This document shows positions 7,401-15,182 of a DNA stretch of 34,410 bases, piece by piece (the first letter of the stretch is position 1; each line of letters begins with the position of its first letter). The DNA comes from Pseudanabaena sp. lw0831 (GTDB lineage Bacteria > Cyanobacteriota > Cyanobacteriia > Pseudanabaenales > Pseudanabaenaceae): the NCBI RefSeq assembly GCF_016584665.1, contig NZ_BBJB01000032.1:1-34410 (forward strand), read 5' to 3'. Below the pieces are notes generated by a model, which saw only the letters and a list, made by a program, of their open reading frames with translations, was not told the origin of the DNA and ran no database searches. The translations under genes and the position numbers were made by a program.

Positions 7401-9216
7401 CTAAACTTAAAATCCCAACTACGTCGTTATTCTGACGTAATGGGATTTCTAAGGTGGATGTAATTCCAAGCTGAATGAGGTAGTCATCTGTTAAATCTGA
7501 TGTTCGCGGATCGTTTAGTGCATCATTTACGGAAATTGCTAATTCGGTTTTTAATTTACCAAGATAGCTGGGGAGAGCGTTGGACAAAAAGTTTGGTTCG
7601 ATAATATGTTCTTCAGTACTTAACAAAAACAAGTCTAGACAAGTCCAATGAGTTCTGTCTTCTTTAACTAGCCATACGCTACTACGCTCAACCTTAATGG
7701 TTCTTGCTACTGCTTCAGTTAACTTTTGAATGCAAATGGATATATTCCCTTGATGCATGGATTCATCTTTTGCCAGCGCATTTAGCACCTGATAGTGGTG
7801 GCTAACAACGACGGCTTTTTCTTGTAATTCTTCTTGGATCGCAATGCGATCGCCAATTTCTTTTTCTAGTTCACTAGTACGTTCTTCGACTTTGCGTTCT
7901 AGCGATCGTGAATATTCCTGTAATTGTTCGCGAGATTGACTTACCTGCAATCTCATAGTCTCTAAGGCTTTGGCAAGTATACTTAGTTCTACAATTCGAG
8001 AATTAGGGATCGGCTGGCTTAAATTTTCGGAAGCGATCGCTAAACTGGCATCCCGCAATTGAAAAATAGGTTTAACAATCAAGCTTGCTGTTTGTATTCC
8101 CAAAACGATAAATACCCCACCTATGCCAACACATAGCCATAACAGCGAGGTTGATTCATTATTAGGCTTAGAGAGAATATCAGCTTTAGGAAGTGCTACA
8201 TAAATATACCAATCTAATCCCGCAGGATCTTGATAGGGATATATTTCAATAATTTGCTTTTCGGTTTCTAGTTGACTGCTATTTTTTTTAGGGATATCAA
8301 TCTCTAGCCGATCGACATTTTGAATATTATCTATTTTCCCAAAGCGCTTATTTGTAGAAATTATTACTTCTCGAATAACAGCGTTATCACTATCGCTAGC
8401 TTTAAGCCTCTGGATATTACTATCTTTTTTAATGGTTAATGGTGTTTTAGTGGATGTAGCTACTAAAAGCCCCGAGCGCTCGACAATAAAAATTTGACTG
8501 GAAGAACTGACTCGTGTTTTCTCAAGCAAGTCGTTGATTTTACTAAGATTTAGACTTGCCGCGATTGCATGTTTTGGATTGCCTTGTTTATCAAAAAGAG
8601 CTTGAGTAGCTGAGATACCAAGCTCGAAACTATCTTCCAATGAATAAATATCCGTCCATACTAAATCTTTTTTTGCGATCGCTTTTTCATACCAATGACT
8701 AGTTCGAGGATCGTAATCTAGATCGCTTTTAAATATAGCCCCCAAGCCTCCATTGAAATCGAATTGATACCAGTTCCGCTTCGGGAATTCACCAGTAATT
8801 TTTAATATGAATTTATTATTGGGTTGACGAACGATCCCAATGTAATTTCCCCATTTATCGCCGATGTTGATATCGCTAATAGATGAAAATACATTTGTCA
8901 ACCTTGTAAACTGTTGAACAATCTCTGAGGATGTTTGCGTATCAATTGGATCGGTTTTGCGTGCTTGGATATTTAGCTTGATAGCCTGCATTGGCGATCG
9001 CAAATAATCATTAATCTCTTGCTGCAAAGATCTGATCGCATTTTCTCTCAACTTGCTACTAAAGTCATTAGCATTTCTTTGTTCGTTCTGAAAAGAGAAA
9101 TAGCCAATGATCCATACAGCAGCAACTACTTGGAGAATAAAAGGAAAAGTCATTAGTAATCGTATCGAGACTTTCCTGAATTTTTGGTTTTCTTCACTAG
9201 CTGTATTTTGAGCCAT
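4480..9216 (-). CDS. Hybrid sensor histidine kinase with duplicated GAF-PAS block
   Basis: The 1578-residue membrane kinase begins with a transmembrane helix (about 20-42), then a periplasmic Cache-like sensor to about 350. A second helix (about 357-381), a HAMP segment and a coiled coil (430-470) follow. Next come GAF1 (about 478-636), PAS1 (650-770), GAF2 (785-945) and PAS2 (960-1075), then a HisKA domain with SHELRTPLNG (H1106), an HATPase with DTGIGI and GTGLGL, and a receiver domain with DLVMPVMDG (D1412). About 100 C-terminal residues follow without a recognised motif; they could be an Hpt-like or unassigned helical region. GAF1-PAS1 and GAF2-PAS2 are internal duplicates: both PAS units end in GSHTDITER. 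It is the first gene of an operon with the REC-GGDEF-EAL regulator. The ATG at 9216 precedes a plausible cytoplasmic N-terminus. Confidence 0.93.
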   Translation of the reverse strand: MAQNTASEENQKFRKVSIRLLMTFPFILQVVAAVWIIGYFSFQNEQRNANDFSSKLRENAIRSLQQEINDYLRSPMQAIKLNIQARKTDPIDTQTSSEIVQQFTRLTNVFSSISDINIGDKWGNYIGIVRQPNNKFILKITGEFPKRNWYQFDFNGGLGAIFKSDLDYDPRTSHWYEKAIAKKDLVWTDIYSLEDSFELGISATQALFDKQGNPKHAIAASLNLSKINDLLEKTRVSSSSQIFIVERSGLLVATSTKTPLTIKKDSNIQRLKASDSDNAVIREVIISTNKRFGKIDNIQNVDRLEIDIPKKNSSQLETEKQIIEIYPYQDPAGLDWYIYVALPKADILSKPNNESTSLLWLCVGIGGVFIVLGIQTASLIVKPIFQLRDASLAIASENLSQPIPNSRIVELSILAKALETMRLQVSQSREQLQEYSRSLERKVEERTSELEKEIGDRIAIQEELQEKAVVVSHHYQVLNALAKDESMHQGNISICIQKLTEAVARTIKVERSSVWLVKEDRTHWTCLDLFLLSTEEHIIEPNFLSNALPSYLGKLKTELAISVNDALNDPRTSDLTDDYLIQLGITSTLEIPLRQNNDVVGILSLEHTGEPRNWSLLDQSFARSIGDLVALAIESYNRNLAEKQLKESEERWQLALEGNNDGIWDWNCQTNEAFYSPRYQTMLGYSENELVGLADTWRGLIHPEDVDLAIKSTNNYLEKKIPNYIVEYRLRCKDGSYKWILARAKALFDESGVPIRMIGSHTDITERHKYEEDLQKRASTLSLHNQVLAKLAGDEKLRLGDLKSNIRLITETVAQTLNVERVSLWMAKQDRIYWECLDQFVLSSNQHLIEPDLAIANYPHYLAALQAELVLPVTDVLTDARTFELAVDYLSILGIASMLEIPIRRDDITVGVLCIEHVEFLREWTLEEQSFARSIGDLVILAIESSNRNLAEQQLKESEKRWQLVLKGNNDGIWDWDCITNNVFFSTRYKTMLGYEEEEIAPNVDSWINLVHPEDLNQVMSIVESYWAGEIPHYIAEHRVLCKDGSYKWILARGIALFNNGTPIRMIGSHTDITERKQAELELAKAKGEADSANRAKSEFLANMSHELRTPLNGILGYVQILQRDRNLTAKQIEGINVIKQCSQHLLNLIADILDLSKIEAQKMELIESDFHFPNFLQGVVEICSVRSEQKGITFTYLPSSNLPIGVKADEKRLRQVLLNLLGNAIKFTEDGGVTFRVEALDSDISYSNLGDREVYTLHKVRFQVEDTGIGISLDLLQNIFSPFEQAGNLQSKSEGTGLGLAISQKIVEIMGSSINVKSELGKGSTFWLELNLKATNVDLDCLQTNNQIKQRKILGYGGDEQTILLVDDKWENRMILVKLLEEIGFKIFEANNGREALDLTATVKPNLIITDLVMPVMDGFEMIRQFRRSTDLSDVVIIVTSASAFSKDENQSIEIGGNDFLPKPIHFDSLLTKIEKYLNINWIYEEIKPSQNSGFPEINLIKEMVVNQKYSLVAPPIEEIDILFDLVMQGNINSIIEHSIKLEKQDVNLAPFAQELQKMANDFQIKKIKEFIKCYRN

Positions 9217-9341
9217 GTATAGTTGAGCTGGTGATTGGACAATCTCAATTTGTAAATATCTTTGCAGTGTAAGTATTTTGGCTTAAGTTACATAAATACA
9301 TTGGTTGTCTACGATACTTCGATCTCGAAAGTAGTGGTAAT

Positions 9342-9350
9342 TCATAAATT
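9342..9350 (+). repeat. 9-bp target duplication, left copy
   Basis: TCATAAATT lies directly outside the left end of the palindromic element and is identical to 9482-9490. Confidence 0.75.
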
Positions 9351-9481
9351 CAGCAATTCTCATTATGAAACCGATTTTGGTATTTCCAGCGCCTTTGGCG
9401 CTGGAAATACCAAAATCGGTTTTTTGAAAGCCCGCCTACGGCGGGCTTTCAAAAAACCGATTTCTATAATGAGAATTGCTA
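9351..9481. mobile_element. 131-bp MITE-like palindromic element with 9-bp duplication (copy A)
   Basis: The outer arms AGCAATTCTCATTAT (9352-9366) and ATAATGAGAATTGCT (9466-9480) are perfect inverted repeats. Inside, the word AACCGATTTT occurs three times, as sense (from 9369), antisense (to 9422) and sense (from 9455). A 26-bp perfect hairpin (9368-9393 with 9397-9422, loop ttt) competes with a 22-bp perfect hairpin (9415-9436 with 9440-9461, loop tac), because both use the middle word. An exact 9-bp direct repeat flanks the element, showing insertion by a transposase. Nothing in it is coding. It lies 135 bp upstream of the hybrid kinase start. A second copy with the same ends is at 26004-26138. 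Confidence 0.8.
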
Positions 9482-9490
9482 TCATAAATT
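9482..9490 (+). repeat. 9-bp target duplication, right copy
   Basis: TCATAAATT directly outside the right end of the element, identical to 9342-9350. Confidence 0.75.
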
Positions 9491-9603
9491 GTCCCTACTC
9501 CATAACTCTTAAAGAAATCTTCGATCAGATGAATCAAGAAACTTTTGAGAAATTTTTTGGTTCGGGTCTGAACGCAAAGCTCTGTATCCACTTCTCTTGG
9601 AAT

Positions 9604-9807
9604 TTAACCGCCGCCTACAATAGTCACTACTTCTAAGCGATCGCTATTTTGGATAATTGTGTTTTCCCAGAGTTGACGATGTAAAATCTCGCCGTTATAC
9701 TCCACTGCAACTAAGCGAGGATTCATTCCTAAATATTTCAGCAATTCGATCATCGTGAGATTTGGCTCACAATTGCGATCGTCACCATTTACTTGCAACG
9801 TAATCAT
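9604..9807 (-). CDS. thiS: ThiS sulfur-carrier protein
   Basis: The 67-residue ubiquitin-fold protein ends in VTIVGGG. The C-terminal glycine tail is the site where ThiF adenylates ThiS and sulfur is loaded as a thiocarboxylate for thiazole synthesis in the thiamin pathway. The N-terminal MITLQVNGDDR strand and the internal VAVEYNGEIL segment match the family, and the length is normal. It stands alone here: no thiE, thiF or thiG lies next to it, and its neighbour is divergent. The ATG at 9807 is the only sensible start. No TPP riboswitch is visible in the short upstream gap. Confidence 0.9.
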   Translation of the reverse strand: MITLQVNGDDRNCEPNLTMIELLKYLGMNPRLVAVEYNGEILHRQLWENTIIQNSDRLEVVTIVGGG

Positions 9808-9869
9808 AATTAAGGTTTAAATTTAAGTGCTCATATCGATTTTAGAGTTTTCAGTGTCGTAGGTAATCA

Positions 9870-9922
9870 AAACCCAAAAATGAAGAAAGGATACTTGGCA
9901 TCCCTTCTTCATTTTTGGGTTT
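9870..9922. repeat. Long palindrome between divergent genes
   Basis: Arms at 9870-9892 and 9900-9922 (23 bp, one mismatch) start AAACCCAAAAATGAAG and enclose a 7-nt loop. The palindrome occupies most of the thiS/P-type ATPase divergent gap, where both promoters must lie. Its AAACCC/GGGTTT outer ends recur in other palindromes of the window. Confidence 0.8.
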
Positions 9923-9955
9923 ATACTGCTTACTAAAAATGATATCTGTGCGTCT

Positions 9956-12451
9956 ATGCCACAATCTACATCAGAAAATACTCCCGACTCGCCCGCGACC
10001 GCATTGCCAAACGTCGATATAGGACTTAGTGAAGCTGAAGTCGCCGATCGAAAGCAGCGTGGTGATATCAATGTCGTGGTCATGCGATCGAGTCGCACCT
10101 ACAATGACATTTTCAAAGAAAACGTTTTTACATTATTTAACGTTACCTTTGGTGTGATTTTAATCTTGATGATGGCGCTTGGGCAAATTACCGATGCCAT
10201 CTTCTCAGGATTTTCGGTGTTTATGAATATTCTGGTCGGGGTGGCGCAAGAAATTCAGGCAAAGATGACGCTGGATAAGCTCGCCTTGCTGTCGGTGCAA
10301 AAGGTAAAAGTACGACGTGATGGCGAAGCTCGGGAGATTCCTGTTGGTGAGTTGGTGCGTGATGACCTGATCGAGCTGAATCCAGGCGATCGCGCTCCTG
10401 TGGATGGAGCTGTACTACTTTCCCAAAATGTGGAAATGGATGAATCATTGCTCACAGGAGAGTCCGATCCTGTAGCAAAACAAATTGACGATATTGTACT
10501 GTCTGGTTCTTTCTGTTTAGCAGGAAGTTGCGTATTTCGTGCCGACAAAATCGGCAATGAAAGCTATGCAGTCAAGCTATCACAGTCTTCGCGAGTATAT
10601 AAGCGAGTCTTTACACCCTTACAAAAAAAGATTGATGTTCTCGTCGAAATTTTTGTGCTAGTGCTGATTGTAGCAGCGTTCTTGCATGTCGCATCCAGTC
10701 TCAATTCGGGGCGAACAATGGTGGACACGATTCGCTATGCTTCGGTAATCATCAATAGCTTTGTGCCAGCAGGGTTGATCCTCTCGATTAGTGTTGCCTT
10801 TGCGATCGGTGCGGTAGAAATCAGTAAGCGACGAACCTTGATTCAAAAAATCAATGCCGTTGATTCGATGAATAGTGTGCGGATTCTCTGCACTGACAAA
10901 ACGGGAACGCTGACTCAAAACAAACTTGTAGTGAAAGAGATCGTGCCTTTGGGTGATACCGATGAAGATTCACTACGCGAGCTGATTGCTCTTTATACAA
11001 ATCTGATGGGAACTCAGAATAGCAGTGCCAAGGCAATGGCAACTTTTACAGATAAGCCGCGATCGCCTGCACAATTTGTCAGCGAAGTTCCCTTTAGTTC
11101 TAGCCGTAAATGGGGTGCGATCGCCATCGATATAGGCACAACGATTATGGTCGGAGCGCCAGAGATTTTATTCGCCAATCCTGAGACGCAGGAAAAAGCT
11201 AAGCAATATGGAAGACAGGGTTTGCGAGCGATCGCCGTAGTCACCAGTGAAGATACTTTTGACGCATCTGATAAAAACCCTGCTTTGCCTAATAATCGAC
11301 GAGATCGCGGCTTAGTCCTGCTCGAAGATAGTCTGCGTCCCGATGTGATCGAGACGATCGCCGAATTACAAAACAAAAATATTCGCCTCAAAGTGATATC
11401 GGGCGATAGTGTCGAAACTGTAGCTTCGATCGCGCGTCAAGCAGGAATTGCCGTTCCCGATGATGCTGTATTCACGCAAAAAGATTTAGAAGCTATGGAT
11501 TCGCCCACCTTTAGCCGTTCAGCAGCCTCTGGCGCAGTATTTGGCAGAATTACTCCCGACATGAAGCGTCGCCTAATTTCGGCGATGGTGAAGCGCGGTG
11601 GTTATGTGGGCATGGTTGGCGATGGGGTTAATGATGTACCTGCATTTAAGGAAGCACAACTTGCGATCGCCATGAATGACGGCGCTCAAATCAGTAAAGA
11701 TGTTGCGGATATAGTTTTACTTGATAATAATCTTTCGGCGCTACCACAAGCTTTTGCCGCAGGGGATGACATCAAACAGAAGATTCTCTCTACAGCTTTG
11801 CTCTATCTCACCAAAAATATCATGGTGATTCTGACGATTTCCTTTGCAGGATTTGTGCAGCTTCCCTTTCCAGTCGAACCACGCCACATGACAGTTTTAA
11901 CGATGGCAGTAGTGGGGTTCCCGACGATTTGGATTGCCTTTGGCTGGCTGAAACCAGTAAGACTAGAGAACTTCTTGCGTGATGTCTTGGGCTATAGCTG
12001 CATCGCAGGGATTTTTGGAGCAATATCGATGACCATCGGTTATATCTTTTCCTATTACATCAGTGGTTGGGCGCTGCTCAAGGTTCCCTATAGTTCAACC
12101 ATGATTAGTTCAGATGCTTTTCAAGATATTGCTAAAGGTCAAGCACAATGTGTTAGCACTTTTATCGGTATGCTTTTCTGTCTATTTGTGTTTTGGAGTA
12201 TTACTGATATATCAATATGGAAAGTGCGTACTCTTTTTAAAAATTCTACGGCTGCTATTGTCGGTATTTTATCAGTTGGGATTTCAGCCATATTCATGTT
12301 GCTTTTCCCCGCATTTTTTCAAGTTGAAGTTCCCGATCAGTTTGGTTGGTCGATGATTATCTTTTTACCAACTGCTAGTTATTACATGTTACGCATGATG
12401 CAATCGAGCAAGTTGTTTCGTCATTTGCCACGCTATCTCAGTCAGCCATAA
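9956..12451 (+). CDS. Cation-translocating P-type ATPase
   Basis: The 831-residue ATPase has the actuator TGES motif (167-170), the phosphorylation motif DKTGTLT (aspartate 314), the hinge GDGVNDVPAF and about ten membrane helices: two N-terminal, M3-M4 (about 228-292) and six after the catalytic domain. The layout resembles the P2 group, closest to CtpE-like calcium pumps as far as I can judge. The M4 ion-site motif reads VPAGL (270-274), where classic P2 pumps have PEGL, so the carboxylate that binds the ion is replaced by alanine. There is no N-terminal heavy-metal domain and no CPC motif, which argues against P1B pumps. Substrate is not assignable. The gene is divergent from thiS and is followed by a GC-rich hairpin. 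Confidence 0.9.
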   Translation: MPQSTSENTPDSPATALPNVDIGLSEAEVADRKQRGDINVVVMRSSRTYNDIFKENVFTLFNVTFGVILILMMALGQITDAIFSGFSVFMNILVGVAQEIQAKMTLDKLALLSVQKVKVRRDGEAREIPVGELVRDDLIELNPGDRAPVDGAVLLSQNVEMDESLLTGESDPVAKQIDDIVLSGSFCLAGSCVFRADKIGNESYAVKLSQSSRVYKRVFTPLQKKIDVLVEIFVLVLIVAAFLHVASSLNSGRTMVDTIRYASVIINSFVPAGLILSISVAFAIGAVEISKRRTLIQKINAVDSMNSVRILCTDKTGTLTQNKLVVKEIVPLGDTDEDSLRELIALYTNLMGTQNSSAKAMATFTDKPRSPAQFVSEVPFSSSRKWGAIAIDIGTTIMVGAPEILFANPETQEKAKQYGRQGLRAIAVVTSEDTFDASDKNPALPNNRRDRGLVLLEDSLRPDVIETIAELQNKNIRLKVISGDSVETVASIARQAGIAVPDDAVFTQKDLEAMDSPTFSRSAASGAVFGRITPDMKRRLISAMVKRGGYVGMVGDGVNDVPAFKEAQLAIAMNDGAQISKDVADIVLLDNNLSALPQAFAAGDDIKQKILSTALLYLTKNIMVILTISFAGFVQLPFPVEPRHMTVLTMAVVGFPTIWIAFGWLKPVRLENFLRDVLGYSCIAGIFGAISMTIGYIFSYYISGWALLKVPYSSTMISSDAFQDIAKGQAQCVSTFIGMLFCLFVFWSITDISIWKVRTLFKNSTAAIVGILSVGISAIFMLLFPAFFQVEVPDQFGWSMIIFLPTASYYMLRMMQSSKLFRHLPRYLSQP

Positions 12452-12481
12452 TCGGATGAGCTTCGCAAAGCGATGCTATTA

Positions 12482-12502
12482 GGGCGGCGCTTCGCGCCGC
12501 CC
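12482..12502 (+). terminator. GC-rich hairpin after the P-type ATPase
   Basis: GGGCGGCGC (12482-12490) pairs with GCGCCGCCC (12494-12502) around a ttc loop, 31 bp after the ATPase stop. It is strong but lacks a T-run, so it may be a rho-independent-like stop or one of the interspersed hairpins. Confidence 0.5.
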
Positions 12503-12550
12503 ATCCTACCCCTAAAATCCTGCCATCAATTTGAAATTCATACTACAAAC

Positions 12551-13078
12551 ATGATGAAATCTAGAACTATCAAACGCCCGATCGCTATTACCATTCTTGC
12601 AACTACGATGCTGGGGATGAGTCTTGTATTGATTTGCGATCGCATTCTCAATTTTTATATCTATCAATTTCTGGAAAACAATGCTCCTTTGGTTGACAGC
12701 AATTCTATTAATTTACAAGTAGTTTCAAATATAGCTTTCCTAGGTTTTAGCATCGTGCCAATTTTATTAGCGATTGGACTGTGGTATTTGAAGTCTTGGG
12801 CAAGATTTCTGAGTATATGTCTCTTTAGTTCGGTGATGTTTCCTGCGATCGCGGCTTCTATAAATTTGATTTCACCACCATCGGCAAGTAAGCTTTTAGA
12901 AATTCCTACGGTTTTTGATGATGTTTTTAGCGTAGATGCAACTACACCAGCCTCACGTCTGATTGTTCTTAATCCATATATCGCTATTGGTAGTGCGATC
13001 GCGCTTGTGATTTTGCTCATGCCTGCGATCGGCAGAGCATTTCACCATCGTTACATTTCTGTGAATCCAGAAGATTAG
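12551..13078 (+). CDS. Four-helix membrane protein of unknown function
   Basis: The open frame starts at 12473, but its first 26 codons run through the GC-rich hairpin and look non-coding. The ATG-ATG pair at 12551 (MMKSRTIKRPIAITIL) is the likelier start, giving 175 residues. Four hydrophobic segments are visible: AITILATTMLGMSLVLI, IAFLGFSIVPILLAIGLWYL, SICLFSSVMFPAIAASINLI and NPYIAIGSAIALVILLMPAI. A polar loop of about 30 residues lies between the third and fourth. No family was recognised. It follows the P-type ATPase on the same strand after about 100 bp and converges on a DUF29 gene. Confidence 0.6.
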   Translation: MMKSRTIKRPIAITILATTMLGMSLVLICDRILNFYIYQFLENNAPLVDSNSINLQVVSNIAFLGFSIVPILLAIGLWYLKSWARFLSICLFSSVMFPAIAASINLISPPSASKLLEIPTVFDDVFSVDATTPASRLIVLNPYIAIGSAIALVILLMPAIGRAFHHRYISVNPED

Positions 13079-13095
13079 ATAAATTTACACTTTAC

Positions 13096-13530
13096 CTAAT
13101 CTTCTAGATTAGTTGAGATTAAGATGATGGCGCGATCGCTTATTTCGTCACGGTTAACTAACTTTGCTAACTCTTTTGGTGTATATCGCCCTTCTTCAAC
13201 TTCTGTGGCAGCGCGATCGAGAGCTTCGGGATAAGCTTCTAAAATAGCTAGGCGTAACTCATCGGTATTCAGATATGTCCCACCAGCTTTGCGGCGTTTG
13301 TTTTTAGTTTGGATGCTGCGAATAGAGTTGCGAATTGACAGATCCCAAGATCTGGTAGTGCGGTTTTCGGCTTGCTGTTTGATCAGGTGCATAAGCAAAA
13401 CTACGGCATAGCTACGAATATTGTTGATTTTATCGTCTTTGCTCATTTCTTCTAATTCGTCAACAATTGCCAAAGCTCCAGACATATCGCCTTTAATTAG
13501 CAATTCCCTTAACGTCAAAAGTTCTTCCAT
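13096..13530 (-). CDS. DUF29-family protein
   Basis: About 144 residues from the ATG at 13530 (MEELLTLRELLIKGDMSGAL); a TTG at 13563 would add eleven residues of poor quality. The central stretch, with NNIRSYAVVLLMHLIKQQAE, a TRSWDLSIRNSI segment and a NKRRKAGG motif, matches the cyanobacterial DUF29 family, whose function is unknown. A second, more divergent DUF29 gene lies at 19547-20005. It converges on the small membrane protein gene with only 17 bp between stops, and its stop lies in a small CTAATCT/AGATTAG hairpin. Confidence 0.75.
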   Translation of the reverse strand: MEELLTLRELLIKGDMSGALAIVDELEEMSKDDKINNIRSYAVVLLMHLIKQQAENRTTRSWDLSIRNSIRSIQTKNKRRKAGGTYLNTDELRLAILEAYPEALDRAATEVEEGRYTPKELAKLVNRDEISDRAIILISTNLED

Positions 13531-13714
13531 ATTTTTGTTGTGTGAGAATGCGATATATTGCAAGTATAAAGATTTTGTGTAGAAATTTTGTGGTTAACGT
13601 CTAAACAAATACCGATTTTTTAATTGAATGTCATTATACTTTTTTATCAAATACTGATTGCAATTTAGCTGTAAATTTTTCAAAAAACAATTACTTAACA
13701 TTTAGAAACTAGAT

Positions 13715-15079
13715 ATGAGTGAAATCCTAGAAACTATTCAACCCATCTACCAGTGTGAGAAAAATCAAATAATATCTTTGTATGAAGGAGAAATGGAGTT
13801 AGTAGATGACAGCCAAGTTATCTCAGGCGTTGGGAAAATTGAGTTCACTTGGTTTCCTGAAATAAAGACTAAATTCTCAATACAGCATAATTTTGAATTC
13901 ATAGATTACAAAAAAGATAAACAGGTTAGATTTGTAGTTTCTGAAATTGATGACAAGAAAATTGTTGCTCAAGCTCATATTTCTAAAATATCTTTTAATT
14001 TCTCACCTACAGGAATTAGTCTAATAAATGGCTATCTATCAGATAGTGAACTAGGAAATGGTAGTGAATTATCTTACATTGTTTTCCATTTAACAAATTT
14101 TGTGGAGTACAAAGGCGAACATGTTGGAGATTCTTCTAAGTTATGGGCTAAATTGACGCTTGAATCAAATGATTGGCGAGTGACAATTGAATCCATAAGT
14201 AAAAAGATTTTTGATTCGTTGGAAGATGGTGGGTATGCAATAACCCATATGAGTAGACTAGAGCGTGTTGATAGTTCTAACTTTACTTCTCAAGAAGCTG
14301 AGGAGGTTTTAGTTGGGTTAAATTACTTTCTCTCGTTTGTTGCTGGTCGATGGGTGTCACCTGCATTACCTGTAGGATTTAACTCAACTGGTAAGAGAGT
14401 GTGGGAAAAATGGTTGCATTATCGTACAGATAATTATCGGTATGTAACATCTTGGTTCCCAAAATTAGAACCTACCAATATATCTGTTGTGTTTGCTGGC
14501 TTTATAAAATGGTGGAGTGACGAGGATTGGCAAGAGTCATTTAAGCTTCTAATCTATTGGTACGTTGAGAGTAATTATTCAACAGATATTGAACAATCGA
14601 TTCCTATGACTCAGTTTGCTTTTGAGCTACTAGCATGGATTGTTCTTGTTCAAGATCGAAAAAAATTCAGCAACAAAAAGTTTAAAGATTTGAGTGCTGA
14701 AGCAAAAATGCGTGAACTATTTCTTAATGAACTTCAGATTCCAATAGCAATGCCTCCCATATCAGAAACATCGCCTTTATTTCTTGATGAGTTAAAAAAG
14801 ATACGGAATAAAGATAATAGTCCCTCAGACAGTGCAGAATGTATTACAGCAATTCGCAATAGAATTACACACCCAAGAAAACAGGAAGGATCTACAACTA
14901 TTTTAAAATACTCACATGAAACGCGAGGAGAGGTACGTCGTCTATGTATATGGTATTTAGAGCTTTGTCTACTGCGGCTATTTGCATATGAAGGTATCTA
15001 TGTAAATCGTCTGTATAAATCGGAGAGAAATTACGATAAAGTGCCTTGGGCTGCTAAAGACGAAGATGCTGACAATTAA
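13715..15079 (+). CDS. Large protein with C-terminal HEPN-type RNase motif (ApeA-like candidate)
   Basis: The 454-residue product has a beta-rich N-terminal half (to about 180) and a helical C-terminal half. The C-terminal stretch IRNRITHPRK carries R381-x4-H386, the Rx4-6H motif of catalytic HEPN ribonucleases. The two-part layout (beta-rich N-terminal domain, helical HEPN at the end) resembles ApeA-type abortive-infection proteins, but this is a resemblance only. The gene is clearly more AT-rich than its neighbours, contains few HIP1 sites and stands alone with an AT-rich upstream gap (13564-13714). These are signs of recent transfer. No ribosome binding site is obvious before the ATG. Confidence 0.75.
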   Translation: MSEILETIQPIYQCEKNQIISLYEGEMELVDDSQVISGVGKIEFTWFPEIKTKFSIQHNFEFIDYKKDKQVRFVVSEIDDKKIVAQAHISKISFNFSPTGISLINGYLSDSELGNGSELSYIVFHLTNFVEYKGEHVGDSSKLWAKLTLESNDWRVTIESISKKIFDSLEDGGYAITHMSRLERVDSSNFTSQEAEEVLVGLNYFLSFVAGRWVSPALPVGFNSTGKRVWEKWLHYRTDNYRYVTSWFPKLEPTNISVVFAGFIKWWSDEDWQESFKLLIYWYVESNYSTDIEQSIPMTQFAFELLAWIVLVQDRKKFSNKKFKDLSAEAKMRELFLNELQIPIAMPPISETSPLFLDELKKIRNKDNSPSDSAECITAIRNRITHPRKQEGSTTILKYSHETRGEVRRLCIWYLELCLLRLFAYEGIYVNRLYKSERNYDKVPWAAKDEDADN

Positions 15080-15091
15080 GTAAAAATAGTA

Positions 15092-15130
15092 AAAGACAAT
15101 TGTTTTTGAGATGTAAAAACAACTGTCTTT
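15092..15130. terminator. Bidirectional terminator-like hairpin
   Basis: Arms at 15092-15107 (AAAGACAATTGTTTTT) and 15115-15130 pair at 15 of 16 positions and carry A/T tracts on both outer sides. It lies 13 bp after the HEPN-type gene and before the stop of the convergent kinase-fusion gene. Confidence 0.65.
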
Positions 15131-15182
15131 CATATTTATCAAGTTCAAATTAAGTAAAGTAAATGTTGCAATTCGATGATCG

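Noticed and set aside
9262-9636. Open frame of 124 codons on the plus strand
   Set aside because: It runs straight through the 131-bp palindromic element and overlaps the thiS 3' end. The composition is explained by the repeat, and no family pattern is seen.
9808-9955. TPP riboswitch upstream of thiS
   Set aside because: The conserved CUGAGA and ACCUGA-type THI-box segments are not recognisable in the gap, which is mostly the palindrome.
12473-12550. Extended N-terminus of the small membrane protein
   Set aside because: These 26 codons read through the GC-rich hairpin after the ATPase and encode no signal or conserved start; ATG-ATG at 12551 is preferable.
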